Part shown: piece by piece, positions 34,363 through 43,079 of the stretch
How positions within the stretch are numbered: the stretch's first letter is position 1
Layout of the letters: every line of letters begins with the position of its first letter
DNA from: Actinomycetota bacterium
Lineage (GTDB): Bacteria > Actinomycetota > AC-67
Direction of reading: 5' to 3'
DNA length: 64,000 bases
Assembly: GCA_041658565.1 (NCBI GenBank)
Contig: JBAZZY010000001.1
Location: forward strand, 124,001 to 188,000
Translations under genes and position numbers: made by a program
The notes under the pieces: model-generated
Told to the model about the DNA's origin: nothing
The model's database searches: none
Seen by the model: only the letters and a program-made list of their open reading frames with translations

Positions 34363-36132
34363 TTACAGGTACTGGCCGGTCGCCACCGTATCGATCGTGC
34401 GGCTGGAGCCCTCGTCGCCGTGGCTCACCAGTGTGCGGACGTACACGATGCGCTCACCCTTCTTGCCGCTGATGCGCGCCCAGTCGTCCGGGTTGGTGGT
34501 GTTCGGAAGGTCCTCGTTCTCCTTGAACTCGTCGCGAATCGCATGCATCAAGTCCGTGAGGCGTAGTCCCTTTTCTCCGGTGGCCAGCACGCGCTTGATT
34601 GCCTCCTTCTTCGCGCGCGCCACAACGTTTTCGATCATCGCGCCGGAGTTGAAGTCCTTGAAGTACAGCAGTTCCTTGTCGCCGTTGGCGTACGTCACCT
34701 CGAGGAAGCGGTTCTCCTCCTCGTCGGCGTACATCCGCTCGACCGTCGCTGCGATCATTCCCGCGACGCACGCCTCTCGGCTTCCCGCAGCCTCGACTTC
34801 CGTGGAGTCCAGAGGCAGATCGGAACGCAAGTAGATGGCGAAGATCTCGCCGGCGGCCGCCTTGTCTGGGCGCTCGATCTTGATCTTCACGTCCAGGCGC
34901 CCGGGGCGCAGGATTGCCGGGTCGATCATGTCCTCGCGGTTGGAAGCGCCGATCACGATGACGTTCGACAGCGTCTCGACGCCGTCGATCTCAGCAAGCA
35001 GCTGCGGGACGATCGTGTTCTCGACGTCGCTTGAAACACCCGACCCCCGCGTGCGGAACAACGAGTCCATCTCGTCAAAGAAGACGATGACGGGGAATCC
35101 CTCGTCCGACTTCTCCTTCGCCCGCTGGAATATCTGGCGTATCTGTCGTTCGGTCTCCCCGACGTACTTGTTCAACAACTCAGGTCCCTTGATGTTCAAG
35201 AAGTACGCCTTCGAGGTCTCTCCTTGCGCCCTTTCCTTCATCCGGCGCGCCAGGGAGTTGGCGACGGCCTTGGCGATCAGGGTCTTTCCGCAGCCCGGAG
35301 GGCCGTACAGCAGCACGCCCTTCGGCGGCTTCAACTGGTGCTCGACAAACAACTCGGTGTGCAAGAACGGAAGCTCCACTGCGTCGCGAATCGCTTCGAT
35401 CTGGTTTCCGAGTCCGCCGATATCCTCGTAGGAGATATCGGGAACCTCCTCCAGGACCAACTCCTCAACTTCAGGTTTCGGCAAGCGCTCGAAGGCGTAG
35501 CCTGAACGCGGGTCCATCATCAGGTGATCGCCGGCGCGCAGGCTTTGCCCCGTGAGCGGATCGGCGAGGAACACGACGCGCTCCTCGTCGCCGCGACCGA
35601 CCACGATGGCCCGCTCGGCATCGAGAATCTCTTTGAGCGTGACAACCTCGCCTTGGACCTCGAACTGCCGCACCGCGACCACGTTCATAGCCTCATTCAG
35701 CATGACCTCCTGTCCGCGGACGAGGCTTTTCGGGTCGATCTCGTTGGCGATGTTCACGCGGAGCTTGCGGCCGCCGGTCATGATGTCAATGCTGCCGTCT
35801 TCGTTGGTCGCCATGAAGACTCCGAAGCCGGACGGCGGAGCCGAGAGCTTCTCGACTTCCTCCTTCAATGTCACGATCTGCTCGCGAACTTCCTTCAGAA
35901 CGGATGCCAAACGCTCATTCTGGGCAATCGCAGACGTAAGGCGCGCGCGAGTCTCGGCGAGTCGATCCTCCAGTAAGGCAACTTGTCCCGAAGGGTCCGC
36001 CAAGCGACGCCGAAGGATTCCGGCCTCTTCCTCGATGTGACGCATCTGGAGTCGCAGTTCGGCGACCTCCTTCTGCGCCTCGACAAAACGTGCCTCGTCG
36101 AAGGCGTCCCCGCCGCTCGCTCTGTCACGCAT
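34363..36132 (-). CDS. mpa: Proteasome-associated AAA ATPase Mpa/ARC
   Basis: 589-aa ring ATPase that recognises pupylated proteins and feeds them to the 20S core. Order: N-terminal coiled coil (about 15-95), two OB domains (about 100-225), AAA domain with Walker A GPPGCGKT (277-284) and Walker B IVFFDEMDSL, and a C-terminus ending QYL, the gate-opening tail that docks into PrcA. ATG 36132 has AGGAGG 6 nt upstream; sequence before it in frame is non-coding in character. Followed by dop after 66 nt. Confidence 0.96.
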   Translation of the reverse strand: MRDRASGGDAFDEARFVEAQKEVAELRLQMRHIEEEAGILRRRLADPSGQVALLEDRLAETRARLTSAIAQNERLASVLKEVREQIVTLKEEVEKLSAPPSGFGVFMATNEDGSIDIMTGGRKLRVNIANEIDPKSLVRGQEVMLNEAMNVVAVRQFEVQGEVVTLKEILDAERAIVVGRGDEERVVFLADPLTGQSLRAGDHLMMDPRSGYAFERLPKPEVEELVLEEVPDISYEDIGGLGNQIEAIRDAVELPFLHTELFVEHQLKPPKGVLLYGPPGCGKTLIAKAVANSLARRMKERAQGETSKAYFLNIKGPELLNKYVGETERQIRQIFQRAKEKSDEGFPVIVFFDEMDSLFRTRGSGVSSDVENTIVPQLLAEIDGVETLSNVIVIGASNREDMIDPAILRPGRLDVKIKIERPDKAAAGEIFAIYLRSDLPLDSTEVEAAGSREACVAGMIAATVERMYADEEENRFLEVTYANGDKELLYFKDFNSGAMIENVVARAKKEAIKRVLATGEKGLRLTDLMHAIRDEFKENEDLPNTTNPDDWARISGKKGERIVYVRTLVSHGDEGSSRTIDTVATGQYL

Positions 36133-36292
36133 TGCGTACCTCCTGCGCCCCGCCGGTCGACGTGACACCGGTCTCCCGGGCAACGATTCGATTATACGGT
36201 CGAGTCGCTGCCCACCCGGCACAAGCACACTTTGGTTTGACTCCTCTGCCCCCTGTCTCGACACACGGAAGGCCACGCTAAAGAACTCTGCG

Positions 36293-37120
36293 TCAGGTGG
36301 CGTCGGGCGCCGGGGCGCCCATGTATCGACCCATCGTAAGGAAGCCCGTGTGGGCAACCATGCGATGGTCGGGGCGGACGCTCTGTCCTTCGACGTGCCA
36401 AGTGCGAACCAGCGTCTCGGAGGTCACGACCTCGATAAAGCCCGCAGCCCGGAGTTCCTCGGTCACCTGCGCGAACTGCAGGACGGTTGGGACGTACGAG
36501 CAGAACACTCCGCCCGGTCGAAGGACACGCGTCGCAAACGGGATGATTCGCCATGGTTCGGGCATGTCGAGCACGATCCGGTCTGCCGGCCCGGTAAGAT
36601 CGGCATCCGCAAGGTCACCATCGCGCATGTCGAGCGAAGCCGGGATCCGGCCAAAAAAGGACTCGATATTCAAGCGCGCGCGCTCGGCGAACTCCGGCCG
36701 CTTCTCGTACGTAACGACTCTGCCCTGCGCGCCTACGGCGCGTAGAAGGCCAATCGTGAGAGCCCCGGAGCCGGTCCCGGCCTCGATGACCGTCGCGCCC
36801 GGGTAGATGTCGGCACCGATGATGATCGCTCCGATGTCCTTCGGATACACAACCTGGGCTCCCCGAGGCATCTTCAGCACGAAATCCGTCAGAGAAGGAC
36901 GCACCGCCACGAAGGTTGCTCCTCCGGAGGACTGCACCGCGACGCCCTCAGCCTCGCCCAGGATCGAGTCGTGGTCAACATAGCCACGGTGGGAATGGAA
37001 CTGCGCTCCCGTCCGCAACTTCAACAGATAACGGCGGGCCTTGCGATCGAGAAGCAACACGCGATCGCCCGTGACGAATGCGCCTCCCGTCGATACGTTG
37101 CGACCCTCGTCTGCGTTCAT
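36293..37120 (-). CDS. trmI: tRNA (adenine-N1)-methyltransferase TrmI
   Basis: 275-aa SAM-dependent enzyme making m1A58 in the T loop of tRNA. N-terminal beta domain with GDRVLLLDRKARRYLLKL; SAM motif EAGTGSGALTIGLL; catalytic-region motif VLDMPEPW. The M. tuberculosis homologue Rv2118c is likewise upstream of mpa. Starts in a four-base ATGA overlap with the M50 protease gene. Confidence 0.93.
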   Translation of the reverse strand: MNADEGRNVSTGGAFVTGDRVLLLDRKARRYLLKLRTGAQFHSHRGYVDHDSILGEAEGVAVQSSGGATFVAVRPSLTDFVLKMPRGAQVVYPKDIGAIIIGADIYPGATVIEAGTGSGALTIGLLRAVGAQGRVVTYEKRPEFAERARLNIESFFGRIPASLDMRDGDLADADLTGPADRIVLDMPEPWRIIPFATRVLRPGGVFCSYVPTVLQFAQVTEELRAAGFIEVVTSETLVRTWHVEGQSVRPDHRMVAHTGFLTMGRYMGAPAPDAT

Positions 37121-37896
37121 CGTGGCTCCTCGTTCGGATGTTCCCCGCCCTCGAAACGGCCGGAAGTTTGAGCGGCCTTGTACAGGAACAAGCCCACAAG
37201 AGCGATCCAGATCCCACTGCCCATACCGCCGTCCCCGGACAGCGTCGACAAGGTGAACGTGATGGCCCCGACGGCAATGAACAGTACCGCGAAGCCGCGC
37301 CCTGCCAACGCGGCCACTTTCGTCGCGCGCGCGCGACTACAGCTCCCCGCCCACAGCAGGCTCCGCAGGATCCGACCTCCGTCCATCGGGAAAGCCGGAA
37401 GCAAGTTGAACAGCGCGAGGTACAAATTGACGACCGCGATCGCGCCCCACGGACCCGAAAGATGCCCGTCCGCCGCAATCCCGCGTGCAACTCCCGCCAT
37501 CAGACCGGCGATCATCACACTTGCCAGCGGCCCGGCGACCGCGATCTGATACTCCGAAACGGCGCTGGGAGCTTCACCGTCCATCTGCGACACGCCTCCG
37601 AAGGCAAACAGGGTGATGCCGCGTACCGGCACCCCCCAGGCGCGCGCCACGAGCGAGTGCGCAAGTTCGTGCACGACGATGCACGCCGCGATTGGGAGTG
37701 CGAAGACTACGGCGAGCGCCGCGCGCGCGCCGGTCACAGCATGCGGAGCCACGCTGGGAACGATCATTTCGTACGCGAACGCAGACAAGATCAGCAGCGA
37801 CACCGACCAACTTGGGTCCACGCGAAGATCAATGCCGAACGGCCGCGCGATGCGCAGACCTCTCGACACGGCAGGATGGCGCGCGGCAGCCGGCAT
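37117..37896 (-). CDS. Site-2 protease family (M50) intramembrane zinc protease
   Basis: 259-aa membrane protease. Five or so hydrophobic segments; zinc motif HELAH at 76-80 and the second signature NLLPAFPMDGGRI, whose Asp is the third ligand. No PDZ or CBS domain, as in the short SpoIVFB-like group, which cleaves membrane-bound regulators; substrate unknown. ATG 37896 chosen because upstream residues are non-conserved; a TACCAT box stands 9 nt before it. Leads trmI by a four-base overlap. Confidence 0.85.
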   Translation of the reverse strand: MPAAARHPAVSRGLRIARPFGIDLRVDPSWSVSLLILSAFAYEMIVPSVAPHAVTGARAALAVVFALPIAACIVVHELAHSLVARAWGVPVRGITLFAFGGVSQMDGEAPSAVSEYQIAVAGPLASVMIAGLMAGVARGIAADGHLSGPWGAIAVVNLYLALFNLLPAFPMDGGRILRSLLWAGSCSRARATKVAALAGRGFAVLFIAVGAITFTLSTLSGDGGMGSGIWIALVGLFLYKAAQTSGRFEGGEHPNEEPR

Positions 37897-37931
37897 GAGA
37901 GCACCATGGTACCGGCAGGGGGAAGACCCGC

Positions 37932-38780
37932 TCAGCGATCCGACTGGGAATCCCGCGCGGCAAGCTGCAAACCTGCGATATCTCCGGGGCCGGGAGTGCG
38001 CTTGTTTGTCGTCCGCGGGTAATACCAGCGGTACATCGTCTCGGTGTAGATGGCGGAGTCGCTTAGCGCGCCCGGCCACTCCTGCGTCGGGTTCCCGATG
38101 TCCTCGAGCCCCAGCGCATGCCCGAACTCGTGCGCCAGCACGGACTCCACGTCGTACCAGGAGGCCGATCCCGTCGGGTTGAGCGCCGGCGACGGGAACA
38201 CTCCGCCCGCTTCTCCAATCACGACGTCCTGAGGATTATCGGCGGCCAACTCGCTCCGACCGTCCTGCCCTCCCAGGCTCGCATGCGGATAGCGCCAAGA
38301 CTTCTGAGCATTCAACACGATGTCGACCTCGATGATTCGCTTCGTCGAACCTTCGTAGTACAGGCAGGCGATCGCGATGGTGTTGGTCGTTCCGCCGGGA
38401 CATGACGCGGGGGCTCCCCAACTGATCGTGTTCTGCCCGTCTCTGAGAATCTGTGCGCTGGTTTCCCCATCGCCGCAGAGTCCCTCACAGCCGACAGAAC
38501 CTCTGTTGATCGGCCAGTAGCGGTTCCACTCCGCCGCCGCGGCCGCAATCGCGGGTTGAACCTCATCCCCGAACTTCGGGTCGTCCCGCAAGTTCGCCGG
38601 CGCGCTCGCCAGGTTGACCATGAACCTCAACGGAAGAAGGCCCGCCGGTACGTGTTCACCGCAGTATCTGAACGCAGCACCATCGACGCAATCCTGCGCC
38701 GGAGCCTCGGCGGCCGCGCCACCGGATCCCAGCATCACGGCGGCCGCTATGCCTGCGGCCACTGCCGTCCGTGCTCTCAT
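37932..38780 (-). CDS. Secreted metzincin-type metalloprotease
   Basis: 282 aa. A signal peptide covers residues 1-24 (ending GGAAAEA). The zinc motif HEFGHALGLED (217-227) matches HExxHxxGxxD, with Asp in the third-ligand position as in snapalysins where matrixins have His; a TETMY segment near 246-250 may be the Met-turn. Paired cysteines (C31/C40, C98/C102, C127/C139) suit an extracellular enzyme. It lies 31 nt after a possible small gene on the same strand. Confidence 0.78.
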   Translation of the reverse strand: MRARTAVAAGIAAAVMLGSGGAAAEAPAQDCVDGAAFRYCGEHVPAGLLPLRFMVNLASAPANLRDDPKFGDEVQPAIAAAAAEWNRYWPINRGSVGCEGLCGDGETSAQILRDGQNTISWGAPASCPGGTTNTIAIACLYYEGSTKRIIEVDIVLNAQKSWRYPHASLGGQDGRSELAADNPQDVVIGEAGGVFPSPALNPTGSASWYDVESVLAHEFGHALGLEDIGNPTQEWPGALSDSAIYTETMYRWYYPRTTNKRTPGPGDIAGLQLAARDSQSDR

Positions 38781-38811
38781 TCATCCCCCATCGGCGATCA
38801 CTGCCGCGCGC

Positions 38812-38994
38812 CTAGCGGTCGGCAGCCAGCATCGAGCCGACTGCCAGAAGCGCCTTGGATCGCACCCGCTCGATTCGCTCAATCGCTTCACGCATCTTGC
38901 GGTCCAGCACATCCTGCTGATCCGTTACATCTAACGAGATGCGGTGGTGGTCTATGGCGGACCCACGCTTCCGAGTTCCTCGTGTCTGCTGCAT
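38812..38994 (-). CDS. Possible small basic/helical protein
   Basis: Candidate 60-aa product, family not recognised. After a basic start (MQQTRGTRKRG) comes an amphipathic pattern (DQQDVLDRKMREAIERIERV) typical of a real helical protein rather than random frame. A GGGGGAG site lies about 9 nt before ATG 38994. It fills part of an otherwise empty 507-nt gap and shares strand with the metalloprotease. A longer frame to 39108 is less protein-like. Confidence 0.4.
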   Translation of the reverse strand: MQQTRGTRKRGSAIDHHRISLDVTDQQDVLDRKMREAIERIERVRSKALLAVGSMLAADR

Positions 38995-39238
38995 CCTCCC
39001 CATCTCCCCCATGTGACCGGCGCTGCACCATCTGCCCGTCCGGTCCTTCATCTTCCGCTTAGGGCATTCATTGTGTTGTCGGGCCTTCGTGCCTGTTGTC
39101 CGTTCCACACCGGAAAACGAGTCTTACGGCGAAACGTTCGGGCCTGAAACGTTGGTGTATCTAGTCATTTCTTCTCATCGGACAATCCGTGTTGCGACAT
39201 TAGTTCTCGTGCGTACCGCGCAAACGGTCGCACCAAAC
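38995..39238. other. Intergenic stretch with AACGTT-containing direct repeats
   Basis: No gene seen. GAAACGTT occurs at 39131-39138 and 39146-39153 (15-nt period); AACGTT is itself palindromic. On the minus strand TTGTCC, 16 nt and TAGATA form a weak promoter just upstream of the repeats, so they would lie in the leader of the small gene or the metalloprotease gene. Confidence 0.35.
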
Positions 39239-39268
39239 AACAAAGGCGGCCCACGGGCCGCCTTTGTT
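39239..39268 (-). terminator. Rho-independent terminator after the DUF5667 gene
   Basis: A 13-bp perfect stem (AACAAAGGCGGCC at 39239-39251 with GGCCGCCTTTGTT at 39256-39268) and a CACG loop, with A-rich flank 5' and T-rich flank 3', so it could act in both directions. It lies 19 nt after the DUF5667 stop. Confidence 0.8.
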
Positions 39269-39287
39269 GTGGTCGCTTATGCCGGCG

Positions 39288-40328
39288 CTATTCGCAGAAC
39301 AGCGGTGCCAACGGAGCTCCAAGGTCACCGAGACCGTCGGCGCTGCCGGGAATCGCGCATCCCGGGACCGGATCGCTGACGGCTTTGCCTGTCCCGTCAT
39401 CGCCCGTGGGTTCCTCGACGACCGGCGGAGCCTTCGGCGAGACGATCGAGGCCCTCGACGACGTGCGAGCCTCTCCCAAAACCCCGACGCCGACCCCGTC
39501 CGAACCTAGACTGATCCCTGTCGCCGACATCTCAACCGCGGGCTCCGGCGCCTGCGCAGCGATCGTCGCCCCGCCGAGTGCTCGCGCCACGGCAGCCTCG
39601 ATCTCGCGTGTTGCTGCGATTGCGTCGTCGACAGCCGCGCGCGCGCCCATCGGCAGATCCAACGCAGCCATCCCGTTTCCGGTCGCACCGGCGATAACCG
39701 CCAACGCGCGCAGGATCGCGGGGTCGACGGTGTTCCCGAGCACCAGATCGTTCGCCTTGCGCAAGTCAACGCCGACCTCCGACGCCGTCGCTGCGATCAA
39801 GTTCGCGTCTTCGTCGAGCGCAACCAGTTGCGCGATCTCGTCGGCTCGGCGCTGCGCGAGGCGCGCGTACGCCAATCCATCCTGAACCACGTTTCCGGCA
39901 AAGGTGATCTGAACCTGCTCGACGGCTTTCTTGATGCCGTAGAAGGGACTGCCCGGCAGCGAAGATGCCGCCGCCGCCAGCGGGTAAGCCGCAAGCGAAG
40001 CTGCCGCCACCGCGGCTGCGATCCCGCGACGCACCACCATGCGACGACGCGGCATGCGCACGATGTCGGCCCGACGGACGATCTCGTCTGCGGGAGTCGG
40101 AGGAATCGAGGAAACCAACGTCAGGCGCCGAGGAGCATGCTGTTCCTGCAAGCCCTCGGTCATCAAGCGTGCTTCCAGCGCCGCGGCGAACCCCTCGTCG
40201 ATCTCGGGCTCCGGCATCGACGCGAGCACGCCGGTCAAGGCGATCAGCGACACGACATCGTCGCGCGCCGGTTCGCGTCCTTCAAGCGCGAGCGCCAAGG
40301 CCTGCTCTTCCCCCATTCGTGCACTCAT
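39288..40328 (-). CDS. DUF5667-domain protein, probable anti-sigma factor
   Basis: 346 aa. A cytoplasmic N-terminal region of about 95 residues is followed by a basic stretch (RRRMVVRRG), one membrane helix (about 100-122) and an extracytoplasmic DUF5667-like domain beginning LPGSPFYGIKKAVEQ. The C-terminus is Pro/Gly/Asp-rich with two Cys. The four-base ATGA overlap with the sigma-factor gene and the one-helix layout suggest it holds the sigma factor at the membrane; this is inference from context. Confidence 0.72.
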   Translation of the reverse strand: MSARMGEEQALALALEGREPARDDVVSLIALTGVLASMPEPEIDEGFAAALEARLMTEGLQEQHAPRRLTLVSSIPPTPADEIVRRADIVRMPRRRMVVRRGIAAAVAAASLAAYPLAAAASSLPGSPFYGIKKAVEQVQITFAGNVVQDGLAYARLAQRRADEIAQLVALDEDANLIAATASEVGVDLRKANDLVLGNTVDPAILRALAVIAGATGNGMAALDLPMGARAAVDDAIAATREIEAAVARALGGATIAAQAPEPAVEMSATGISLGSDGVGVGVLGEARTSSRASIVSPKAPPVVEEPTGDDGTGKAVSDPVPGCAIPGSADGLGDLGAPLAPLFCE

Positions 40329-41095
40329 CGGTCACCTTCCGCTACGCCAAAACGAGCGGCCTCCGATTCCGTTCGGCCCTCTCCGCGACCATTTGACGCC
40401 ATTCGCACCCCGTCGGGGCGAATCGCTGCGTCGGTCAGGTCAACTACGCCGTCTTTGACCAGCAGCTTCTGCAGCGCCTTAAGCCCGCGGAACTGCAAGG
40501 TTCGGACGGTCCCTTCTTTCTTCCCAAGCGCCGCAGCAACGGCTCCAACCTCCATGCCCTGAATGAAGCGCATCGTGATGACGTCGCGCTGGTCGGGGCT
40601 GAGGCGGCGAATCGCCGAGTAGACCCCCTGATTAGTTAGGTTCGCCATCGCGGCCGACTCGGTCGAATGCTCTTCGTGTGTCGCGCGTTCAGGCATCTCG
40701 TCGTTGAGGATCTCGAACCGCGCTCGGCTGGACTTCGCGTTGTCGAGCACCAAGTTCCGAGCAATCCGCAACAGCCAGGACCCGAAGTCCGCTCCCGTCC
40801 AGTTGAAGTCGCCGATCTTGCGCAACGCCCGCACAAAAACCTCGGCCGTCATGTCTTCGGCGACTGCCCGATTGGAGTTCATGCGGTAGTAGATGAACTT
40901 GTAGACCGTCGGCAAGTAGTTGCGGTACAAGGCCGCAAAGGCTGCGCGATCTCCTGCCTTGGCCGCGGCAACCAGTTCGGGGATCTCCGGGGGGGTTGCG
41001 CTGACCTCGACCGCCAGACCGGCGGGCGACGCGACGGCCAGCGGCGGGCCCTGTGGCTCCGGGCTCTGGCCTGTCGGTTCCAGCTCTGGCTTCAT
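40325..41095 (-). CDS. BldN-like ECF RNA polymerase sigma factor
   Basis: 256-aa sigma factor. Region 2 (FAALYRNYLPTVYKFIYYRM, AEDMTAEVFVRALRKI) and region 4 (AIRRLSPDQRDVITMRFIQG, GTVRTLQFRGLKAL) are clear. The motif FNWTGADFGSWLLRIARNL and an unconserved N-terminal extension of about 40 residues resemble the Streptomyces BldN group. ATG 41095 has a GAGG directly before it, so an upstream start at 41152 remains possible. Followed by its likely membrane anti-sigma factor. Confidence 0.82.
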   Translation of the reverse strand: MKPELEPTGQSPEPQGPPLAVASPAGLAVEVSATPPEIPELVAAAKAGDRAAFAALYRNYLPTVYKFIYYRMNSNRAVAEDMTAEVFVRALRKIGDFNWTGADFGSWLLRIARNLVLDNAKSSRARFEILNDEMPERATHEEHSTESAAMANLTNQGVYSAIRRLSPDQRDVITMRFIQGMEVGAVAAALGKKEGTVRTLQFRGLKALQKLLVKDGVVDLTDAAIRPDGVRMASNGRGEGRTESEAARFGVAEGDR

Positions 41096-41371
41096 CCTCT
41101 GTCCCAACGGTCTCGCTGGGAGACCGCCCCTCAGTGTTCCCCGGTCCCTCAACCGGAGGATTCGCCGGCGAACCGGCTTCTCCTTCCCAAACGAAGCCCC
41201 GTGCCGGTTTGTTACGCGGCATCCGAGATTTCTCGCGGAAGGGCATCGGGGCGCTCCGGGCGTTTTGCCGTGTTTCGCCGAAGCCGGTACCGGATTCCCG
41301 TGATCGCCGGAAGGAAATCACCCCGCGGAACGGCACAGAGGGGCGATGAGGGAGGACCGGGGAAAGGGAAC
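41096..41371. other. Leader region upstream of the sigma factor gene
   Basis: 276 nt between the speB stop and the sigma-factor start, both on the minus strand. No convincing gene, promoter or terminator seen. It must hold the promoter for the sigma/anti-sigma pair unless this is read through from the polyamine operon. Confidence 0.3.
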
Positions 41372-42199
41372 TTATGGAGTGAGCAGACCCAGGATGCTCT
41401 CGCGCGCAAGCTCAGCGGCTACGACCGCGGAGAGTCCGCTGGGGTCCAGCGCCGGCGCGAGTTCGAGGAAGTCGATTCCGACGACGCGAAGTCCCGCCAG
41501 GCCGAGCAAGGACTCGCGAAGATCCCGGTACGAGGCTCCGGCAGGCTCAGGCGTGCCTGTGCCCGGCAAGATACTCGGGTCGAGCACGTCCAAATCCACG
41601 CTTACGAACACCGGGCGCCCGGAGATCGACTCGCGCGCGCCCGGCGGAAGATCGACGCGGTCCGACCATCCGGTCAGCATTCCGTCTGCGTCTGCGTACT
41701 CCTCGCGAGTTCCCGAGCGCACCCCCAGCAACCACGTCGAACCCGTCAGGCTGAGGTGCCGCGTGGTGCACGCGTGCGAGAACTCGGTGCCGTCGTAGGA
41801 CGCGCGCATGTCCATATGAGCGTCGTACACAACATGCACGAGATCTGCGTGCGCGGCGCGCAACCCGCGCGCAGTTCCGATCGACACGGAGTGGTCCCCG
41901 CCGAACGTCACCACGAGGCGACCGCGCCGCGTCAGCGCCTCAGTCGTCTGCGCAATGCGATCCATGAGTCGAGCGCCTTCGAGTCCCGTCACGTCCAGAT
42001 CGCCGGCGTCGGCGAAGTCGATGTCACCAAGGTCCCGGCCGGTACGCGGCGAGTAACTTTCTATCGAGTCCGAAGCGTGGCGAACCTCGATAGGCCCTGC
42101 AGCCGCGCCGGACCGATACGACACGCTGCCGTCGTACGGAACGCCGTGGATCAGGACGTCGGCCGGCCGGCCGTCGTCGGGCCTAGATTCGAGGAACAA
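41372..42199 (-). CDS. speB: Agmatinase / ureohydrolase
   Basis: 275-aa manganese enzyme that would hydrolyse agmatine to putrescine and urea. Metal motifs GGDHSVSIG, VYDAHMDMR and SVDLDVLDPS are complete. TTG 42199 is the proposed start (GGAG 9 nt upstream, 17-nt overlap with speE); further upstream the frame is only the antisense-like extension over speE. Arginase or another ureohydrolase is possible from sequence alone, but its place after arginine decarboxylase supports agmatinase. Confidence 0.85.
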   Translation of the reverse strand: MFLESRPDDGRPADVLIHGVPYDGSVSYRSGAAAGPIEVRHASDSIESYSPRTGRDLGDIDFADAGDLDVTGLEGARLMDRIAQTTEALTRRGRLVVTFGGDHSVSIGTARGLRAAHADLVHVVYDAHMDMRASYDGTEFSHACTTRHLSLTGSTWLLGVRSGTREEYADADGMLTGWSDRVDLPPGARESISGRPVFVSVDLDVLDPSILPGTGTPEPAGASYRDLRESLLGLAGLRVVGIDFLELAPALDPSGLSAVVAAELARESILGLLTP

Positions 42200-43079
42200 C
42201 GCGGCGATTCTCCTCTGGGGATCGCCCCCAGGTGTGCGGTGGCCCGTGCGGAGAAACAACGGCTTCGGCGACTGCGGACAGGTCGAAGGCACCCCGCTGC
42301 AAGGCCGGAGTCCAGTAGCGCGTAACCAATCCGCGCGCGGACGCCCGCTCGGCGGCTGCGTCGGCATCGAGATCGAGGCTCTCTCCGGCCATCACGAAAC
42401 TCCAACACGCCCCGGGGTAGGTCGGGATGGTGCAGGTGTAGGCGCGCACGTCGGGAAACGCAGTGCGCGCGTGACGATGCGCTCGGTGCATCTCGTCCTG
42501 TTGGAACATCGGCGAGCCCGACTGCGCCGCCAGCACGCCGCCGGGACGAAGGCGCGCCGCTGCCGTCCCATAGAACTCCGGAGTAAACAGGCCCTCCCCG
42601 GGTCCGACCGGGTCCGACGAGTCCACGAGAATTACATCAAACGTTTCGTCGGAGTCGCGCACGAATGCAATTCCATCGGTGAAGCGGACATCGGCGCGCG
42701 GATCTTCCAGAGCCTCTCCGGCGATCGATGACATCCACTCGCGGCATAGCTGCGTCACGCGCTCATCGATCTCAACCATCACTGCGCGCTCGACGCTCGG
42801 ATGCATCAACACATGACGCAGCGTCCCACCGTCTCCGCCGCCGATCACCAAGACCGACCGCGGGGCTTCCACGGACAGCATCGGTACATGCGCAAGCATC
42901 TCGTGGTAGATGAACTCATCGCGCTCAGTGGTCTGGACAAGTCCATCGAGCACGAGGATGCGCCCGAAGGTTTCATTACCCCAGATCTCTATGCGCTGAA
43001 ACCGCGAATGTTCCGACGTAACGAGGTCGCCCTCATAGGTGTAGAAGAACCCCGGAGATACTTCCTCGGCGAACCTCAA
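42183..43079 (-). CDS. speE: Spermidine synthase
   Basis: 298-aa aminopropyltransferase moving the propylamine group of decarboxylated SAM to putrescine. Motifs: EIWGNETFGRILVLDG, VIGGGDGGTLRHV and VDSSDPVGPGEGLF, plus the C-terminal TYPGACWSFVMA. TTG 43079 overlaps the speD stop by four bases (TTGA), matching the coupling seen across this operon. The C-terminal 20 residues are a non-conserved tail. Confidence 0.92.
   Translation of the reverse strand: MRFAEEVSPGFFYTYEGDLVTSEHSRFQRIEIWGNETFGRILVLDGLVQTTERDEFIYHEMLAHVPMLSVEAPRSVLVIGGGDGGTLRHVLMHPSVERAVMVEIDERVTQLCREWMSSIAGEALEDPRADVRFTDGIAFVRDSDETFDVILVDSSDPVGPGEGLFTPEFYGTAAARLRPGGVLAAQSGSPMFQQDEMHRAHRHARTAFPDVRAYTCTIPTYPGACWSFVMAGESLDLDADAAAERASARGLVTRYWTPALQRGAFDLSAVAEAVVSPHGPPHTWGRSPEENRRVVPRI

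Noticed and set aside
40667..42325. 552-codon plus-strand open frame opposite sigma factor and speB
   Set aside because: Crosses two recognised genes and their spacer; low-complexity arginine-rich product.
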